A stretch of 64,000 nt of DNA from Clostridium sp. AF27-2AA (GTDB lineage Bacteria > Bacillota > Clostridia > Lachnospirales > Lachnospiraceae). Below the pieces are notes generated by a model. That model made no database searches and was not told where the DNA came from. It worked only from the letters and a program-made list of their open reading frames with translations. The stretch spans positions 1-64,000 of the forward strand of contig NZ_QUFI01000002.1 in assembly GCF_003478505.1 (NCBI RefSeq), written 5' to 3'. Position 1 is the stretch's first letter. Each line of letters begins with the position of its first letter. The translations under genes and the position numbers were made by a program. Positions 9,364 through 19,293 of the stretch are shown here, piece after piece.

Positions 9364-10092
9364 CTAGCCCTTTGGCTTAAAGGTATACATGGGGTTAGTC
9401 CTGGTCTCATCGTAATTATCCAGATACAGGATTCCGCTCTTTCCTTCCAGCTGCGGGAGCATGTCCCCAAGCTCCGCGATTTTGCCGTTGAGACCTTCAT
9501 TGCTGCCCAGGATCACCTCAATCTCCCCCATGTAGAGCGTGGCCTCACCCAGAGTGTTGTACTGGATCTTGTCCACACTCAGGTCATAGATGGACAGGAT
9601 CTGGGTCAGGTTTAAGATTTCCTCAAAAACCCGCTCACTCTCCACCGGGAGCTTCTGGTAAAGGACGATATGACCGAATTTCAGGCCCGTAATCCACGGA
9701 ATGCCGTGAAGCTTCTGACTGGAGCTTTCCACGATGATACCGTCCTTGTCAAAGTACATATAGCTGCTCATATAGGACACATAACCCACCACGCTCTTCT
9801 CGTAGACAATGATCTCCGCCCGGTTCAGGCTCTTGATCACCAGCTTGTAATCCTCCACGAATGGAATTTTCTCATGCTTTCCGAAATGTTCGCGCAGGTA
9901 ACAGAGCACCGTACTGCGGCTCGCGTTGTCCGGAAACACCAGATCTACTACCTGTTCATCTGTATATTTTTCATTTCCCGTAACCGTGATCTCCCGGATC
10001 CGGATGGAGCACACGCCCGCTATGATCACAAGCAACAGAAATAACGCTGCCAGAAGGATCGCCATTTTTTTCTTGCCTGGTCCATATTCCAT
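9364..10092 (-). CDS. divIB: Cell division protein DivIB/FtsQ
   Basis: Bitopic membrane protein of the FtsQ-FtsL-FtsB division subcomplex. The start ATG at 10092 ([14 protein letters not shown]) follows TAGGAGAAAAG and gives 242 aa: a short cytoplasmic tail, one transmembrane segment ([21 protein letters not shown]), then a POTRA domain ([21 protein letters not shown]) and a beta domain with DGIIVESS. The reading frame remains open upstream to 10275, but that part does not resemble FtsQ. It overlaps the 3' end of murA by 122 bp in another frame, which is unusual and treated as a finding. Confidence 0.9.
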   Translation of the reverse strand: MEYGPGKKKMAILLAALFLLLVIIAGVCSIRIREITVTGNEKYTDEQVVDLVFPDNASRSTVLCYLREHFGKHEKIPFVEDYKLVIKSLNRAEIIVYEKSVVGYVSYMSSYMYFDKDGIIVESSSQKLHGIPWITGLKFGHIVLYQKLPVESERVFEEILNLTQILSIYDLSVDKIQYNTLGEATLYMGEIEVILGSNEGLNGKIAELGDMLPQLEGKSGILYLDNYDETRTNPMYTFKPKG

Positions 10093-11389
10093 CTGTTTCT
10101 TTTCTCCTATCGTCTGAAAAGATATTCTCCGCCTGCGAAAGCAGTTCGATGCGGGCTCCTGCTCCGGCCAGATCCCGGCAGATATCCTCGTAGCCACGGC
10201 GGATGTGTTCATAACCGCCAAGGAAGCTTGTTCCTTCTGCCGCAAGACACGCTGCTGCCAGTGCCGCGCCGCCACGCAGATCCTCTGCCATCACGCTGGC
10301 ACCCTTCAAAGCCTTCACGCCATTCACCTGCGCAAATTTATCTTCTATTATAATATGTGCCCCAAGTTTCTGCAATTCTTTTGCCACGCAAAAACGGTTT
10401 TCAAATACATTCTCCCGGATGCAGGATGTTCCGTCCGCAAGAGCCGCTGCCGCCATCACGACAGACTGCATATCCGTTGGAAACTCCGGGTAGGGCCCTG
10501 TCTCGATGTCCACCGGGCCGGGCCGTCTCTGCATGGAAACCCAGATGCCCTCTTCCACCGGCTCCAGCTGCGCGCCCATCTGTTTTGCCGTCCAGAGTGT
10601 CTTTCCCATATGCTCTGCCGGAGCTTGCTCCAGAAGGACATGACCACCCGCACAGAGAACCGCGCCGAGATATGTTCCGGCCACAATGCGGTCCCCTGGA
10701 AGGGAGAAGCGGGAATCCCGGAAACTCCCCGTGCCCCGGACACGGATCACGGAGCTTCCGGCTCCCTCCACCGAAACCCCCATAGCCTTTAGAAAGCTGC
10801 ACAGAATCCCGATTTCCGGTTCTCTGGCTGCTCCGGCGAGTACAGTCTCTCCCCTGGCCCCAGCCGCGGCCATTAAAATATTTTCTGTGGCTCCCACACT
10901 CGGATAGGGCAGATGAATTTCCGCACCCAAAAGCCCCGCAGGTGGAGCTTCCGCCCGGATCCGGTTATCCTCAATCCTGACAACCGCCCCCAGCTCCGTA
11001 AGCCCCCGGATATGCAGATCCACCGGCCTTTTCCCAATGCGGCAGCCGCCAGGCAGACTGGTTTCCACCCGCCCCAGGCGCGCCAGCAGCGGACCTAACA
11101 GCATCACGGATGACCGCATCTGTCCGGCCAGCGTCTCCGGTATCTCTGCTGCAGAGAGGGAGGCTGCCGAAATACTCAGGCGCTCTCCCTCCAGCCGGCA
11201 TTCTGCCCCCAGAGCATTCAAAATCCCCAGCATACAGAAAACATCCTGTATTTTGGGGATATGCTCCAGTACCGTGGTTCCGTTATGAAGAAGAGATGCT
11301 GCCATAACCGGCAGCACCCCGTTCTTGGAACCCTGTATTTTAATACTACCTTCCAGACTGTGTAACCCTTCTATCCGAAGCACAGACAA
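9971..11389 (-). CDS. murA: UDP-N-acetylglucosamine 1-carboxyvinyltransferase (MurA)
   Basis: First committed enzyme of peptidoglycan synthesis; it transfers enolpyruvate from PEP to UDP-GlcNAc. The substrate Lys-Asn pair (GSKNGVLPV), the catalytic Cys in LPGGCRIGKRPVDLH and the C-terminal motif YEHIRRGYEDICRDL are all present. The start is TTG at 11389 (SVLRIEGLHSLEGS), eight bases after AGGAGGG, not the upstream GTG at 11410. The protein would be 472 aa, about 50 longer than usual, because the frame runs on past the normal end (around GAGARIELLSQ) into divIB without a stop. Confidence 0.92.
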   Translation of the reverse strand: MSVLRIEGLHSLEGSIKIQGSKNGVLPVMAASLLHNGTTVLEHIPKIQDVFCMLGILNALGAECRLEGERLSISAASLSAAEIPETLAGQMRSSVMLLGPLLARLGRVETSLPGGCRIGKRPVDLHIRGLTELGAVVRIEDNRIRAEAPPAGLLGAEIHLPYPSVGATENILMAAAGARGETVLAGAAREPEIGILCSFLKAMGVSVEGAGSSVIRVRGTGSFRDSRFSLPGDRIVAGTYLGAVLCAGGHVLLEQAPAEHMGKTLWTAKQMGAQLEPVEEGIWVSMQRRPGPVDIETGPYPEFPTDMQSVVMAAAALADGTSCIRENVFENRFCVAKELQKLGAHIIIEDKFAQVNGVKALKGASVMAEDLRGGAALAAACLAAEGTSFLGGYEHIRRGYEDICRDLAGAGARIELLSQAENIFSDDRRKETDGIWTRQEKNGDPSGSVISVACDHSGRVLHPDPGDHGYGK

Positions 11390-11504
11390 TCCGCGATCCC
11401 TCCTGTACACGATCTTCCCTCTTCCTTATCTTATGTACCTTCAGAACCATCGGTTCAGGATTTTCCGTCCGGAATCACATTTTTCGCGCGGGTGGCGATA
11501 ACCT

Positions 11505-12638
11505 TTACCGCTCCAGCCGGATCTGGTTGGAAACCCCAAGCACCATGCCCATCTCCATCATCAGAAAGAGTACCGACGTACCTCCGTAACTGATGAAGGG
11601 AAGCGTAATTCCGGTATTCGGGATCGTGTTGGTTACTACCGCGATGTTTAAGATTACCTGAATCGCAATATGTGCCATAACGCCCACCACGATCAGCGCT
11701 CCCAGAAGATCCGGCGCGTTGTTAGCAATCAGCATGAAACGGTAGATCATAAACAGGAAAATGAGAATGACGGAGACCGCTCCAAACAATCCCAGTTCCT
11801 CGCAGATGATAGAAAAGATCATATCGTTCTGCGCCTCAGGCACAAAGCCCATCTTCTGGATACTCTCGCCCAGTCCCTTGCCAAAAAGGCCGCCGGAGCC
11901 GATGGCGTAAAGTCCCTGAAGCACCTGGTAGCCACCATCCATCGGGTAGCTTTCCGGAGAAAGCCATACATGGATACGGCTTAACTGATACGGCTTTAAC
12001 AGCTTGATCTTCTCGAGAAAAATTGCCAGGGGACCAGCTGTAACTACCGTCAGGAGCGCCAGGCCGCCGCAGGCGTAAAACGGCCACTGCTTTTTGCAGG
12101 CCACAAACAGCATCACAAAAGCAATTCCCGCAATGATGATACCGGAGCTTAAGTTATTTGCCGCTACAATACCGGCAATCGGGAGCGCAAAGCCCATGAC
12201 CCGGACCATATTCTTCCAGGTATTTACACTTGCCCCCATGCGGGTAATCAGCACTGCCAGAAAGATGATCAGCGCGATCTTTACGAACTCCGTCGGCTGG
12301 AAGCTTAAAGAGCCGATGCCCAACCAGCGCTTTTTACCGTTTACCTTCTTACCGACCAGGGTAACCGCAATCATCAGCACATAAGACAAAAGGTAGGCAA
12401 ACATGGAAAACTTTGCGTACCAGTGATAATCCAGTTTGGAAATAATCAGGGCCAGAACCAGTCCGCCAGCCCCGATCTTAAGCTGACGCATCATGAAATA
12501 ACCGGCATTGTTATATTTTAACTGTGCTGTGTAGGAGCTGGCACTGTAGATCATGACCAGTCCAAACACCGACAGAAATATGATACAGAACAGCAGGCTG
12601 TAATCATAAAACCGTTTCGGCCGGTTCTTCTTTGCCAT
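11505..12638 (-). CDS. ftsW: Septal peptidoglycan glycosyltransferase FtsW (SEDS family)
   Basis: Polytopic SEDS protein that polymerises lipid II at the septum together with a class B PBP. About ten transmembrane segments are visible. Family motifs include SSYTAQLKY near the N-terminus, KKRWLGIGSLSFQPTEFVK with the conserved PTE, and the end block ITLPFISYGGTSVLF. FtsW is preferred over RodA or SpoVE because of its place in the dcw cluster, although a sporulation SpoVE role cannot be excluded. The ATG follows AGGAGGAGTGAT; murD ends 10 bp upstream. Confidence 0.92.
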   Translation of the reverse strand: MAKKNRPKRFYDYSLLFCIIFLSVFGLVMIYSASSYTAQLKYNNAGYFMMRQLKIGAGGLVLALIISKLDYHWYAKFSMFAYLLSYVLMIAVTLVGKKVNGKKRWLGIGSLSFQPTEFVKIALIIFLAVLITRMGASVNTWKNMVRVMGFALPIAGIVAANNLSSGIIIAGIAFVMLFVACKKQWPFYACGGLALLTVVTAGPLAIFLEKIKLLKPYQLSRIHVWLSPESYPMDGGYQVLQGLYAIGSGGLFGKGLGESIQKMGFVPEAQNDMIFSIICEELGLFGAVSVILIFLFMIYRFMLIANNAPDLLGALIVVGVMAHIAIQVILNIAVVTNTIPNTGITLPFISYGGTSVLFLMMEMGMVLGVSNQIRLER

Positions 12639-12648
12639 ATCACTCCTC

Positions 12649-14004
12649 CTACAGGTTTCTTACACATTCCTTGAAAATCTCGCCGCGCTGCTCGTAGTTA
12701 TCGAACATGCCCCAGCTTGCGCAGGCCGGAGAGAGAAGAACATTGTCTCCCGCGTTGGCATAAGCCGCGCAGACACGCACTGCCTCTGCCATATCCTCCG
12801 CATACATGATATCAGTAAACCCATGGCTTCTCGCGCACTCCGCGATCTTGTCTCGGGTCTGGCCGATCAGCACCAGATATTTTACCTTATCACCGAACGC
12901 CTCAATCCACTCGTCATACTCGCTGTGCTTGTCGTAGCCGCCTGCAATGAGGACAGTCGGTCCCGGCATTGCGCGGATGGCCTGGATCGCCGCGTCCGGA
13001 TTGGTTCCCTTGGAATCGTTGTAATAGCGGACACCGGAGCGCTCCAGCACGAACTCAATGCGGTGCTCTACAGCCTTGAACTCTTTTACGGCTTTGCGGA
13101 TCAGATCCATCGGCACACCCATGCGGATGCTCATGGCTACCGCTGCCATCACGTTCTCATAGTTGTGTTTGCCGAGAAGCTGCATATCCGTCTTTACGTT
13201 TAAGACCTCTTCCTTTTTGCCGTCATGAGCGTAGAGCATCATGTCGCCGTCTAAATACATGCCTTCTTTTAAGGTCTGGGTGCTGGAGAAGAAGATTACC
13301 TTCGGTTTCAGATCCTTCTTCTCACCAAACTCCCGCAGTACCTTATCGTCATAATTCAGCACGATGCAGTCATCCTCTGTCTGGTTCACTGCCACGCGCT
13401 CCTTCACCTCAATGTAATTCTCCATGGTGCCGTGACGGTTTAAATGATCCGGCGTGATATTTAAGATAGCGCTGACGTCCGGATGGAAATCCATGATGGT
13501 CTCAAGCTGGAAGCTGGAAACCTCAGCCACGGTTACGGACTTGTCTGTGGTATCCAGTGCCACATCGGTGTAGGGAATGCCGATATTTCCTACCACGAAC
13601 ACTTCATCAAAAAATGTCTTCATGATAGCGCCGGTCAGGGCCGTGGTCGTGGTCTTTCCGTTAGTTCCGGTAATGGCGATGAGTTTGCCCTTTGCCACAT
13701 GGTAAGCCAGCTGGATCTCACTCCAGATCGGAATCTTGGCCTCATCCAGAACCGGCACGAACGGAGCATCTAACGGAATGCCCGGGCTGATGATGGAAAG
13801 CTCCACGCCTAAAAGATCCGGTCTCGTCAGTTCTCCCAGAACAATGGTAACCTTTGCGTCTTCCTCAAAATTTTCTTTGATCTTTTCCGGGTCCAGCTTG
13901 TCGTTGCCGTCGTAAAGCACGACCTCGCCGCCCATGGCAAGAAGAAGCTTTGCTGCTGCGATACCGCTTTTGCCGGTACCTGCCACTAATACTTTCTGAC
14001 TCAT
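12649..14004 (-). CDS. murD: UDP-N-acetylmuramoylalanine--D-glutamate ligase
   Basis: Cytosolic Mur ligase that adds D-Glu to UDP-MurNAc-L-Ala using ATP. The N-terminal Rossmann-like domain begins VLVAGTGKSGIAAAKLL, the ATP loop is AITGTNGKTTTTALTG (residue ~113), and the Mur ligase blocks LNITPDHLNRHG and VRYYNDSKGTNPDA follow. The length of 451 aa is standard. The start ATG follows AGGAGGTATATGAG. It sits between mraY (24 bp upstream) and ftsW (10 bp downstream). Confidence 0.98.
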   Translation of the reverse strand: MSQKVLVAGTGKSGIAAAKLLLAMGGEVVLYDGNDKLDPEKIKENFEEDAKVTIVLGELTRPDLLGVELSIISPGIPLDAPFVPVLDEAKIPIWSEIQLAYHVAKGKLIAITGTNGKTTTTALTGAIMKTFFDEVFVVGNIGIPYTDVALDTTDKSVTVAEVSSFQLETIMDFHPDVSAILNITPDHLNRHGTMENYIEVKERVAVNQTEDDCIVLNYDDKVLREFGEKKDLKPKVIFFSSTQTLKEGMYLDGDMMLYAHDGKKEEVLNVKTDMQLLGKHNYENVMAAVAMSIRMGVPMDLIRKAVKEFKAVEHRIEFVLERSGVRYYNDSKGTNPDAAIQAIRAMPGPTVLIAGGYDKHSEYDEWIEAFGDKVKYLVLIGQTRDKIAECARSHGFTDIMYAEDMAEAVRVCAAYANAGDNVLLSPACASWGMFDNYEQRGEIFKECVRNL

Positions 14005-14028
14005 CTCATATACCTCCTGTCCTTCCGA

Positions 14029-14997
14029 TTATAATCCTAAGTACGCCACCAGACAGAGCAGCGCGGTCACGATGGAAAAAACTGCGACTACGCGGGTCTC
14101 AGACCATCCGCCCAGTTCAAAATGATGGTGGATCGGCGCCATGCGGAAAATACGCTTTCCGTGGGTTGCCTTAAAGTAAGACACCTGCATGATGACCGAA
14201 AGCACCTCCACCAGGTAGATCAGCCCGATGATGGGGATGAATAACGGGATCTGCATCATGAATGCGCTGGAAGCGACAAAGCCGCCCAGCGCAAGGGAAC
14301 CGGTGTCTCCCATAAATACCTTTGCCGGATAAACATTAAACAGTAAAAAGCCAAGCAGACTACCCACCACTGCTCCGGTGATCGGACTGATGCCGCTATT
14401 CTCGCCAATGGAAATGATGGTTAAAAAGGTTGCCACCAGAATGGTCACGCTGGTGCACAGGCCGTCCAGTCCGTCGGTGAAGTTCACGCCGTTGTCAGTT
14501 CCGAGCACAACAAAGAACACAAACGGGATGAATAAAAAGCCAAGATCCAGATAGATTCCGTGCTCAAATCCACCGGTAAACGGAACCAGCATGGAGGTTC
14601 CCACCTCGTCGGAGCACACCAGATAATAAACAAAAATGCCGGTAATGATAAACTGACCGATCAGCTTCTGCACCGGGTTTAAGCCCTCAGAACGCTTCAT
14701 CACAATCTTGATGTAGTCATCCAGAAATCCGATCACGCCAAAGCCAACCGTCATAAACAGCACCGGAATGATGCGCGGATAATCACGAATATATAACAGG
14801 GACGTAATGACCACGGCAGTTAAGAATACCAGGCCGCCCATAGTAGGAGTTCCCTGCTTTTTTAAATGTGCCTGTGGGCCGTCTTCGCGGACCTGCTGTC
14901 CAAATTTCAGCTTATGCAGAAACGGGATCACGATCGGACAGAGGATCGCGCTGACTGCAAATGCGATGATGATCGCAAGGATAGTTTCGTTAATCAT
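14029..14997 (-). CDS. mraY: Phospho-N-acetylmuramoyl-pentapeptide transferase
   Basis: Integral membrane enzyme that makes lipid I from UDP-MurNAc-pentapeptide and undecaprenyl phosphate. About ten transmembrane segments are seen. Signature elements are GTPTMGGLVFL, FLDDYIKI (Asp-Asp), NFTDGLDGL and the C-terminal PIHHHFELGGWSE. The length of 322 aa is typical. The ATG follows AGGAGAGTATT. Confidence 0.98.
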   Translation of the reverse strand: MINETILAIIIAFAVSAILCPIVIPFLHKLKFGQQVREDGPQAHLKKQGTPTMGGLVFLTAVVITSLLYIRDYPRIIPVLFMTVGFGVIGFLDDYIKIVMKRSEGLNPVQKLIGQFIITGIFVYYLVCSDEVGTSMLVPFTGGFEHGIYLDLGFLFIPFVFFVVLGTDNGVNFTDGLDGLCTSVTILVATFLTIISIGENSGISPITGAVVGSLLGFLLFNVYPAKVFMGDTGSLALGGFVASSAFMMQIPLFIPIIGLIYLVEVLSVIMQVSYFKATHGKRIFRMAPIHHHFELGGWSETRVVAVFSIVTALLCLVAYLGL

Positions 14998-15098
14998 AAT
15001 ACTCTCCTAGATTCCTTATGTATTTTTGACATATTGTTAAGTATACGTCTTTTCTATTTTCTTTGCAAGGTTGTTTCAGGTAAACTTTTAGAAGCCGG

Positions 15099-16865
15099 TC
15101 ACCTTTCGTTCTTCTCCGTGACAGGCTCCTGCCGTATTCCCAGATAGGGCAGGATATTCTGAAAAATATCCGCGATCACCGGCGCCGCAATGGTGCCTCC
15201 ATAGTAGATTCCCTGGGGCTCATCAATGGTGATCAACGCAATCACCTGGGGATCGTCTGCCGGAGCAAAGCCAACGAAGGAGGAGATGTATTTTTTCAGG
15301 CTCCTGGGTAGTTTTTCCGAAGTGGCCGTCTTTCCTCCGATGCGAAATCCCGCCACTGCCGCTTTCTTTCCGCTTCCCTCTGCCACGACCTGTTCCAGCA
15401 CGTATCGCATGGTTTTACTGGTCTCTTCCGAGAGGATCCGTTTTCCTTTCGGGTAAGAAAAGCGGTGGATGAAGCTTCCGTCTGCCGCCACAGCCTTTAC
15501 TCCGAAATGGGGCGTGATCCGTGTTCCGCCATTCACAATGGAAGCCGCAGTGGTAATCAGCTGGATAGGCGTGATCTGAAAAGACTGGCCAAAGGAAACG
15601 GTAGCCAGTTCCACAAGCCCCATATTTTCCTTTTTGTGCATGATGGTTCCTGCCTCTCCCGGCAGGTCGATGCCCGTTTTTTCCCGCAGGCCAAACTGAT
15701 CAAAATACTGGCAGTACCGGTCAATGCCAAGGCGCTGGCCCACATCAATAAATACCGGATTGCAGGAATTCATGGCTCCCTGCAAAAAAGTCTCCCCTCC
15801 ATGTCCTCCTACTTTGTGACAGCGGATTTTGCGGTCCTCCACCACCCGGAAGCCCGGGCAGGAAAACTGATCCGTCAAAGATACCACTCCCGCCTCCAGT
15901 CCTGCCGCCGCGGTAATGATCTTAAAGGTAGACCCCGGCTCGTAGGTATCATTGATGGCCGGATTCCTCCACATCTGGTTCAGCCGCTCCTGCTTTTCCT
16001 TTACGGAAAGCAGTGCTGTATCCTCTTCCGTATTTAATGTGAACGGATCATTGAGATTAAATTCTGGCACATTGACCATTGCCATAATTTCCCCATTCTG
16101 CGGATCCATAACAATCACCGATACCCGTTTTGCGCCCTTTCGTTCCATAACAGTTCGTGCCGCCTGCTCTGCATAGCGCTGGATGTTCACATCCAGGCTC
16201 AGATAGAGATCTGCACCTGCCACCGGCTCAATCCGCTCTTCAAAGGCATTTTCCAGTTCTACTCCTGCCGCGTCCGCCATCGTGAGAATGATGCCGTTCT
16301 TTCCTTTTAAAACAGCTTCGTACGCAACCTCCAGTCCAATGATTCCCTGATTATCACCGCCGGTAAAGCCGAGCACTTTGGAAGCCAGACTGTCAAACGG
16401 GTAATACCGCTTGTAATCCTCATCGACCTTCACTCCGGCCAGATGCAGTTCCCGGATACGGTCCCCGGTTTCCTTGTCCACATTGGTGCGTATAATCTCA
16501 CGGGAGCTTCGTTTTTCCACTTTTTTCCGGACTCCGGCCTCCTCCATCCCCAGGTTTTCACACAGACTGTGAATGACCGTGTCCGAATCCGTTACCTGAT
16601 TGTGGATCACGGAAATGGTACAGACTGTGCGGTTTGCCGCGATCACCGTGCCGTTTGCGTCCAGGATCCGTCCTCTGGCTGCCTTGATGGCGCGTTCCCG
16701 CTGATGCAGATCCTGTGCCATCTCACTGTAATGATCTGCCCGGTACATCATAAGAAACACAAGCCGCCCTGTCAGTCCCACCATGCCCAAACACAGCAGA
16801 CCAAACAGAACGGCTATCCTTCTCCGGTGGTGGGTCAGAAACGCGCTCCGATTTCCATATTCCAT
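15099..16865 (-). CDS. Class B penicillin-binding protein, SpoVD/FtsI type
   Basis: Membrane-anchored D,D-transpeptidase of 588 aa with one N-terminal transmembrane segment (IAVLFGLLCLGMVGLTGRLVFLM), a dimerisation domain beginning RGRILDANGTVIAANRT, and a transpeptidase domain with the catalytic STFK (EPGSTFKII) and SCN motifs. The third motif, normally KTG, reads KTA (GGKTATSEK, about residue 512). There is no PASTA domain. It is one of two adjacent class B PBPs in this dcw cluster; by analogy with mraY-proximal spoVD it may serve spore cortex synthesis, but a vegetative role is possible. The ATG follows AAGGGAGCCGGT. Confidence 0.9.
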   Translation of the reverse strand: MEYGNRSAFLTHHRRRIAVLFGLLCLGMVGLTGRLVFLMMYRADHYSEMAQDLHQRERAIKAARGRILDANGTVIAANRTVCTISVIHNQVTDSDTVIHSLCENLGMEEAGVRKKVEKRSSREIIRTNVDKETGDRIRELHLAGVKVDEDYKRYYPFDSLASKVLGFTGGDNQGIIGLEVAYEAVLKGKNGIILTMADAAGVELENAFEERIEPVAGADLYLSLDVNIQRYAEQAARTVMERKGAKRVSVIVMDPQNGEIMAMVNVPEFNLNDPFTLNTEEDTALLSVKEKQERLNQMWRNPAINDTYEPGSTFKIITAAAGLEAGVVSLTDQFSCPGFRVVEDRKIRCHKVGGHGGETFLQGAMNSCNPVFIDVGQRLGIDRYCQYFDQFGLREKTGIDLPGEAGTIMHKKENMGLVELATVSFGQSFQITPIQLITTAASIVNGGTRITPHFGVKAVAADGSFIHRFSYPKGKRILSEETSKTMRYVLEQVVAEGSGKKAAVAGFRIGGKTATSEKLPRSLKKYISSFVGFAPADDPQVIALITIDEPQGIYYGGTIAAPVIADIFQNILPYLGIRQEPVTEKNER

Positions 16866-16917
16866 ACCGGCTCCCTTAAAACAGTCATTATTCTATTGTA
16901 TGAAGCATCCGGAAGCA

Positions 16918-19293
16918 TTATTCCCCTGCGGATGAGGTTGCGCTCATGGTCTCGCGCTCCGCCTGGGAAGTGGATTCTCCCGCGCTTTCCGTCTGTTTTT
17001 CTGCTTCCGTGCTGCTTTCACTTTCTGCTTCACTGCTTTCCTGGCTGCTCTCCGAAGCAGAAGTTTCCGGAACCGTCTGGGCCGGAGGAACATAGCCACC
17101 TCCGGCATCCGTTCCGTTTTTCCCGGTTTCATCCGTTTCCGTGCTCTCCGGTACATCCTCCGGCAGATCAGAATCCGCGCCCGGCTCAATGTATTCTTCG
17201 GTCTCGTATACCTTCGGCTCTGCCTCGGTCTCCGGAGTCACGCTGCTGTTATCCGTGATGCCCTCCGCCTCCGGAAGCTGTGCGGCTGCCTCACTCTGCT
17301 GCTGCTCAAAGTCTACCGACGGGAACACATTCAGATACGGAAGAATGTCTCCCATGATCTTGGAGAATACGCTGCTGGCATAGATACTGTGCGGCTGGTC
17401 CTCCACATGCGGAGTATCAACCGTAACATACACCAGCACCTGCGGGTCGTAGGCCGGAGCAAAACCACAGAAGGACAGCAGATAGTTCTTCGCGGAACGC
17501 GGAATCTTCTCTGCAGTACCCGTTTTTCCAGCAATTTCATAGCCTTCTACCGCAGCTGCCTTACCGGTTCCCTCGGAAACCGTACGGAACAGCGCGTCCT
17601 TGATAAAGCTACTGGTAGACTCAGAAACGGTCTCGCGAACCAGCTTCGGCTTAACCTCTTTCACCACAGATCCCTGATCGTTTAAGATCTGTTTTACCAC
17701 ATGTGGCTCATAGTAAGAGCCGCCATTGATGACCGAACCGTAGGCCGCTGCCATCTGGATCATGGAACAGTTATAGTTCTGTCCGAAGGAGTTGGTTGCC
17801 AGGTCCGCGGAGTTCATCTCACTGGCGCTGCGCACCAGGCCCTTGGCATCTGCCTCGCCCGGCAGGTCAATACCGGTCTTCTGGCCAAAGCCGAAGGCAT
17901 TCATGTAACGGGTAAAGGTGGTGGCACCCATCTTTGCCGCAATCTGCATCAGGGCATCGTTGCAGGAAACCATCAGGGCTTCTGCCACCGTCAGCATGCC
18001 ATGTCCGCCCTTCCGGAATGCCGTACACTTAATCTGATGACCGGCCACCTCCTGGTAACCATCGCAGTAAAAGGTGTCATTCGGAGAAATCACTCCCTCT
18101 TCCAGAGCTGCCGCTACCGTAAAGATCTTAGATGGAGAACCAGGCTCGTAGGTATCACTGATATCGTAATTTCGCCACTTCTGGTTCCAGGCCACCTGAA
18201 GTCCGTAGGAGCGGATCTCATCTGCGGAATAATGTTCCGGCACCTGGTCGATGGTGATGGTGCTGCCGTCTGTTTTTTTATGCTGGCGGTTGTAGGTCTG
18301 CATAGCCTCCTTTAAGCCCATCTCCCGCAATTCTTCTTCACTGAAGCTGTCCGCCGCGCTTCTCGGATTGTTCAGATCAAACATGCTGTTGTTGGCCATC
18401 GCCAGAACTTCACCATTATTCGGGTTCATGACCACAACGCCAATATGCTCGGAGCCCGGATCGGCCATCCACTCGTTGATGCGCTTTTCTACTGCGTTCT
18501 GGATATTCACATCAATGGTAGATACCACCGTATTGCCGTTCTCGGCCGGCTTGATCACACGCTCCAGGTTGGAATCATCATTTAAGTAACCATATTCCCG
18601 TCCATTGGTACCCACCAGAGAATCGTTGTAGGACTGCTCAATACCGCCGTTTCCGGTTCCACCGTCACTGGTAGCAAAGCCAATTACGTTGCAGGCCAGG
18701 GAATTGTACGGATAAATACGCTTAAACTCATCCTCAAACCAGACCCCCTTGACCCGGGCCTTGGAATCTGCCTTGGCGTTGGCCTTGTTGGTATCAGCCT
18801 GGTACTGTTCAAAGGCCTCTTTCTGGTCATAGGAAAGCTGCTTTGCATAGCGCAGATATGCTTTCGTGGAGTTATCGCGGATGAGATTTCGCATCTCATT
18901 CTCATCATACCCGAATATCGTCACCAGCGCGGTAACGGTAGCATCCAGATAATCATCCTCCGCCGACATGATCTGCTTTGAATCAATGATCAGGTTGTAA
19001 ACCTTCTCTGTCGTGGCCAGATAAGTACCGTTGCGGTCCACAATATCGCCACGCCGGTACGGAAGCACACGGCTGTCATACTGCTGCTGGGACAGCACGA
19101 TCTGGTTGTAGCTGTCCTGTTTTGTGGTGATGATGTGATATAACACATAGATTAACGCAAACAAAGCCAGCGTAATCACAATGACTGTGACCGCCAGCTT
19201 TTCCTGCATATACTTCGTGAAGATCCGGCGCGCGCCGGATCTTCGTTTGTCCCCCATCCTTGAATCCTGATTAGTGTTTTGGGATGTCCTCAT
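16918..19293 (-). CDS. Class B penicillin-binding protein, division transpeptidase (FtsI/PBP2B type) with long acidic tail
   Basis: Transpeptidase that probably crosslinks septal peptidoglycan with FtsW. The 791-aa protein has one transmembrane segment (LAVTVIVITLALFALIYVLYHII), the RGDIVDRNGTYLATT block, and the complete active site SPSK, SCN and KTG (AGKTGTAEK). There is a charged insertion around residues 310-345 inside the transpeptidase domain. The last ~130 residues are a Ser/Glu/Thr-rich low-complexity tail with no PASTA repeats. The listed ATG overlaps ftsL by 23 bp; an in-frame ATG at 19257 (MGDKRRSG), just after the ftsL stop, is an equally good start. Confidence 0.92.
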   Translation of the reverse strand: MRTSQNTNQDSRMGDKRRSGARRIFTKYMQEKLAVTVIVITLALFALIYVLYHIITTKQDSYNQIVLSQQQYDSRVLPYRRGDIVDRNGTYLATTEKVYNLIIDSKQIMSAEDDYLDATVTALVTIFGYDENEMRNLIRDNSTKAYLRYAKQLSYDQKEAFEQYQADTNKANAKADSKARVKGVWFEDEFKRIYPYNSLACNVIGFATSDGGTGNGGIEQSYNDSLVGTNGREYGYLNDDSNLERVIKPAENGNTVVSTIDVNIQNAVEKRINEWMADPGSEHIGVVVMNPNNGEVLAMANNSMFDLNNPRSAADSFSEEELREMGLKEAMQTYNRQHKKTDGSTITIDQVPEHYSADEIRSYGLQVAWNQKWRNYDISDTYEPGSPSKIFTVAAALEEGVISPNDTFYCDGYQEVAGHQIKCTAFRKGGHGMLTVAEALMVSCNDALMQIAAKMGATTFTRYMNAFGFGQKTGIDLPGEADAKGLVRSASEMNSADLATNSFGQNYNCSMIQMAAAYGSVINGGSYYEPHVVKQILNDQGSVVKEVKPKLVRETVSESTSSFIKDALFRTVSEGTGKAAAVEGYEIAGKTGTAEKIPRSAKNYLLSFCGFAPAYDPQVLVYVTVDTPHVEDQPHSIYASSVFSKIMGDILPYLNVFPSVDFEQQQSEAAAQLPEAEGITDNSSVTPETEAEPKVYETEEYIEPGADSDLPEDVPESTETDETGKNGTDAGGGYVPPAQTVPETSASESSQESSEAESESSTEAEKQTESAGESTSQAERETMSATSSAGE

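Noticed and set aside
9228..9500. N-terminal extension of the ftsZ frame
   Set aside because: It overlaps divIB, has no FtsZ similarity, and a TTG with a perfect AAGGAGG at 9227 explains the normal start.
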